Source: GCA-002840015 sp033765245 (lineage in GTDB: Bacteria > Pseudomonadota > Gammaproteobacteria > Xanthomonadales > Xanthomonadaceae). Taken from it: DNA of 7,049 nucleotides. Positions 4,950-7,049 of the stretch are shown here, piece after piece (position 1 is the first letter of the stretch; each line of letters opens with the position of its first letter). Location: contig JANRIF010000329.1 of NCBI GenBank assembly GCA_033765245.1, positions 1 through 7,049 of the forward strand, given 5' to 3'. The translations under genes and the position numbers were made by a program. The notes beneath the pieces were generated by a model, which saw nothing but the letters and a program-made list of their open reading frames with translations, did no database searches and was not told where the DNA came from.

Positions 4950-6185
4950 ATGAGCAAACGCTCGCACCTGCATCCATCCGACCTGCACGGCGTGGGGCGC
5001 CTGTCCGTCGAAGCGGTCACCCAGGTGACGCGGCTGGTGGAGAACCTGCACTACACCATCACCCAAACGCCGTTGCCGCTGGGCGCCGCACGCAGCGGGA
5101 CCACGCGAGGCATCACCGGCCTGGTCTATCGCAGCATTCGCGGTGTAACGGCGCTGGTGGGCGGTACTCTCGATGCCGCCATGGCAGGTTTGCTGCCGCT
5201 GCTGCGCAACCCGTCCATGCGGGTTTCGTCACGCCAACGCGATGCCGTGCTGGCGGCGCTGAACGGCGTGCTCGGCGATCATCTCGCCGCTAGCGGCAAC
5301 CCCCTGGCGATCGCGATGCAACTGCGCGCCGACGGCGAGCCTTTGCGATGGGATGCCCTGCCGCCCGCCCGCAACAAGGTGATGGTGCTGGTGCACGGCC
5401 TGTGCATGAACGACCGGCAATGGGCGTGCCCGCCGCAAGGCGAATCGGCCGATGGCGAGGCCCACGTCGACGCGGCGGCGGAACTGGCGCGTGAACTCGG
5501 ATTCACCCCGCTATATCTGCATTACAACAGCGGCCGCCACATTTCGCAGAACGGCCGCGACTTCGCCGACGCCCTGCAAACACTGATCGAGCGCTGGCCG
5601 CAACCGCTCGATGATCTGGTGATCGTGGGTCACAGCATGGGCGGCCTGGTGTCGCGCAGCGCCTGTCACTACGGCGCCGCTGCCGGGCATGGGTGGCTGC
5701 GCGCGCTGCGCGCCATGGTGTTCCTCGGCACGCCGCATCATGGCGCGCCGCTGGAACGCGGCGGCAACGGGCTCGACCTGTTGCTCGGCGCCAGCCCCTA
5801 CACTGCACCGTTCGCGCGGCTCGGCAAGCTCCGCAGCGCCGGCATCACCGACCTGCGCTACGGCAACCTGCGCGACGAAGACTGGTTCGGCCACGACCGC
5901 TTCGCCCGTCGCGGCGACTGCCGCCAACCGCTCGCCTTACCCGCTGACGTGCATTGTTATGCCATCGCAGCGAGTAGCGGAAAACTGCCCGGCGATCTCG
6001 GCGACCGCCTGCTCGGCGATGGACTGGTTCCGCTCGACAGCGCGCTCGGTCGTCATCCCGATCCCGCTATGACCTTGCCGATTTCCGCGAACCGGCAATG
6101 GGTGGGCCAAGGCATCAATCACCTCGAGCTCCTGCGCCATCCCGCAGTGTTCGATCAGTTGCGCGAGTGGCTGGCGCGGGAGTGA
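4950..6185 (+). CDS. Alpha/beta hydrolase (lipase/esterase-like, PGAP1/triacylglycerol-lipase type)
   Basis: This 411-residue protein is a serine hydrolase of the alpha/beta-hydrolase fold. Visible parts are the oxyanion-hole motif VMVLVHGLCMNDRQW (144-158), the nucleophile elbow VIVGHSMGGLVSRSA (224-238) with S229, FLGTPHHGAP (258-267), and the likely acid and base D357 (LLGDGLVPLDS) and H391 (GINHLELL). The TPHHGAP stretch is typical of lipases and PGAP1-like esterases acting on lipid esters; the real substrate is unknown. About 140 residues precede the fold. They include a Gly/Ala-rich hydrophobic run (54-85, GITGLVYRSIRGVTALVGGT then AAMAGLLPLL) that could be amphipathic or membrane-associating; no cleavable signal peptide is seen. 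The start at 4950 (MSKRSHLHP) is preferred: GGGA at 4937-4940 lies 9 bases before it, whereas starting at 4905 would add a Pro/Cys-rich stretch (PAPRCPPPPTGCS) that looks non-coding. Confidence 0.88.
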   Translation: MSKRSHLHPSDLHGVGRLSVEAVTQVTRLVENLHYTITQTPLPLGAARSGTTRGITGLVYRSIRGVTALVGGTLDAAMAGLLPLLRNPSMRVSSRQRDAVLAALNGVLGDHLAASGNPLAIAMQLRADGEPLRWDALPPARNKVMVLVHGLCMNDRQWACPPQGESADGEAHVDAAAELARELGFTPLYLHYNSGRHISQNGRDFADALQTLIERWPQPLDDLVIVGHSMGGLVSRSACHYGAAAGHGWLRALRAMVFLGTPHHGAPLERGGNGLDLLLGASPYTAPFARLGKLRSAGITDLRYGNLRDEDWFGHDRFARRGDCRQPLALPADVHCYAIAASSGKLPGDLGDRLLGDGLVPLDSALGRHPDPAMTLPISANRQWVGQGINHLELLRHPAVFDQLREWLARE

Positions 6186-6340
6186 GGCGCCCGCAACGCT
6201 GTCGGGACAAGCGCGTCAGGCCCGGAAGTTCGCGTGCGAACTCGCTTGCTTCGCGCGGGTCGAGTCTGGGGGCATTCCGCGTGCAGCCCATGCCGTACCA
6301 TGATCGACCGATTCGATCTCCCCCCAACGGAACCAACACA
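6186..6340. other. Intergenic gap before the DUF1993 gene with a small hairpin
   Basis: These 155 bases hold a short perfect inverted repeat, GTTCGC at 6228-6233 facing GCGAAC at 6236-6241 across 2 bases. No T-tract and no convincing promoter or gene are present. The hairpin could end hydrolase transcription or be a small operator; neither is supported beyond the symmetry itself. Confidence 0.3.
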
Positions 6341-6850
6341 ATGAGCCTTTCGATCCACGCCGCATCCGTTTCCGTGTTCCAGCAGATGCTGGGCAGCCTC
6401 AAGGACGTCCTCGCCAAGGCCGAGGCGCACGCGACCGCGAAGAAGATCGAGCCGCAGGCGCTGCTCGGTGCGCGGTTGGCGCCGGACATGTTCCCGCTCA
6501 CCCGACAGGTGCAGATCGCCTGCGATTTCGCCAAGGGCGTGTGCGGGCGTCTGGCGCAAGCAGAGCTGCCGGTGCACGAGGACAACGAGCAGAGCTTTGC
6601 CGAACTGCAAGCGCGCATCGACAAGGTGCTGGCGTTCATCGGCGCGCTGCCCGCCGCCGCGTTTGCCGGCGCCGAGAGCCGCGAAATCGTGATCCGCCCC
6701 GGCACTCCCAAGGAGCGCCGCTTCAGCGGGCAGGACTACCTGCTGCACTACGGCCTGCCGCAGTTCTTCTTCCACCACACCACCAGCTACGCCTTGCTGC
6801 GTCACAACGGCATCGAGATCGGCAAGCTCGATTACATGGGTACGTTCTGA
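6341..6850 (+). CDS. DUF1993 domain-containing protein
   Basis: This 169-residue soluble protein matches the DUF1993 family along its whole length. It begins with the typical MSLSIHAASVSVFQQMLGSL (1-20), carries the near-diagnostic ARLAPDMFPLTRQVQIACD (44-62), then FAELQARIDKVLAFI (86-100), and ends with QFFFHHTTSYALLRHNG (141-157) and IGKLDYMG (160-167). The family is thought to be related to DinB/YfiT-type four-helix proteins that can bind a metal; H145-H146 are candidate ligands (inference), and no reaction is established. No signal peptide is present, so it should be cytosolic. The ATG at 6341 matches the family start; an in-frame ATG upstream (MPYHDRPIRSPP) gives non-family residues. The Shine-Dalgarno is weak (CGGA about 10 bases upstream). 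It is probably monocistronic, with a strong hairpin 12 bases after its stop. Confidence 0.93.
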   Translation: MSLSIHAASVSVFQQMLGSLKDVLAKAEAHATAKKIEPQALLGARLAPDMFPLTRQVQIACDFAKGVCGRLAQAELPVHEDNEQSFAELQARIDKVLAFIGALPAAAFAGAESREIVIRPGTPKERRFSGQDYLLHYGLPQFFFHHTTSYALLRHNGIEIGKLDYMGTF

Positions 6851-6862
6851 GCGAGCGCGGGC

Positions 6863-6897
6863 GCAGCACCTCGACAGGCACGCTGTCGAGGTGCTGC
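6863..6897. terminator. Perfect 15-bp hairpin between convergent genes, candidate bidirectional terminator
   Basis: Bases 6863-6877 (GCAGCACCTCGACAG) are exactly complementary to 6883-6897 around a 5-base loop. The hairpin begins 12 bases after the DUF1993 stop and lies 55 bases past the stop of the convergent minus-strand gene. It is therefore placed to act on both transcripts. Neither side has a run of T, so termination would rely on the stem alone or the structure may serve RNA stability. Confidence 0.55.
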
Positions 6898-6952
6898 CTG
6901 AAGCGGCTGCCGGGTGCGCGAAGCGCTGCCAATATGCGCAACGCCGCGCACG

Positions 6953-7049
6953 TCAGGTCGACCACAGCATCTTCATCCCGCCCGCGATGGCGAGGAAGCA
7001 GAACAGCCACAGCACCGTGGGCGCCGACGCGCCTTCGAACTCGAAGCCC
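6953..7049 (-). CDS. C-terminus of an unidentified membrane protein, cut by the window edge
   Basis: Read on the minus strand from the right edge, the frame gives 31 residues to a TGA at 6955-6953. It starts GFEFEGASAPTVLW, continues with a hydrophobic helix LWLFCFLAIAGGMKMLW, and ends WST. The pattern of a short loop, one membrane span and a very short cytosolic or periplasmic tail is what the end of a polytopic inner-membrane protein looks like, and codon use is GC3-rich like its neighbours. I cannot name the family from 31 residues. It is convergent with the DUF1993 gene, with the strong hairpin between them. Confidence 0.6.
   Translation of the reverse strand, partial: GFEFEGASAPTVLWLFCFLAIAGGMKMLWST

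Noticed and set aside
6155..6805. Minus-strand open frame of 216 codons opposite the DUF1993 gene
   Set aside because: It lies antisense to a full-length family match and has Gln/Arg/Leu-rich shadow composition.
1..7049. CRISPR array, tRNA or rRNA, toxin-antitoxin, phage or defence genes
   Set aside because: No regularly spaced direct repeats, no cloverleaf or rRNA signatures and no matching protein families were found on either strand.

Overview
The window comes from a GC-rich, Gram-negative chromosome. The set of families and the intergenic repeats suggest a gammaproteobacterium of the Xanthomonadales (Xanthomonas, Rhodanobacter or Dyella type). This is inferred from gene content, not from a marker gene. 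All of the main genes have strongly GC-biased third positions and look native, apart from an IS3-type transposase tail at the left edge.

Layout: bases 1-132 are the 3' end of an IS3-family transposase. A GC-rich hairpin repeat (about 143-173) follows. A minus-strand operon then fills 1787 down to 262, in transcription order: wrbA (flavodoxin-like quinone reductase), a DUF2069 membrane protein joined to it by a TGATG stop/start overlap, and after 39 bases a short single-domain asparaginase-family protein. Divergent from wrbA is a beta-class carbonic anhydrase (1945-2565), followed by a 37-bp near-perfect inverted repeat that looks like a paired REP element (REPIN). Next is a two-gene plus-strand unit: a YihY/BrkB inner-membrane protein with a cytosolic C-terminal extension, and a secreted TlpA-type thioredoxin, joined by an ATGA overlap. 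Behind it lies an orphan C-terminal coding remnant (about 4644-4817), in phase with the thioredoxin frame but after its stop. The right third holds a 411-residue alpha/beta hydrolase, a DUF1993 protein, a perfect 15-bp hairpin, and the 3' end of a convergent minus-strand membrane-protein gene that runs off the window.

Functionally this is mostly housekeeping and stress-related accessory metabolism: quinone reduction, CO2/bicarbonate exchange, extracytoplasmic thiol redox chemistry, lipid or ester hydrolysis. I see no CRISPR array, toxin-antitoxin pair, phage gene, RNA gene or obvious novel defence system. The least explained items are the paired REP-like repeat, the orphan coding remnant after the thioredoxin gene, the one-domain asparaginase with a complete catalytic set, and the extended YihY protein.
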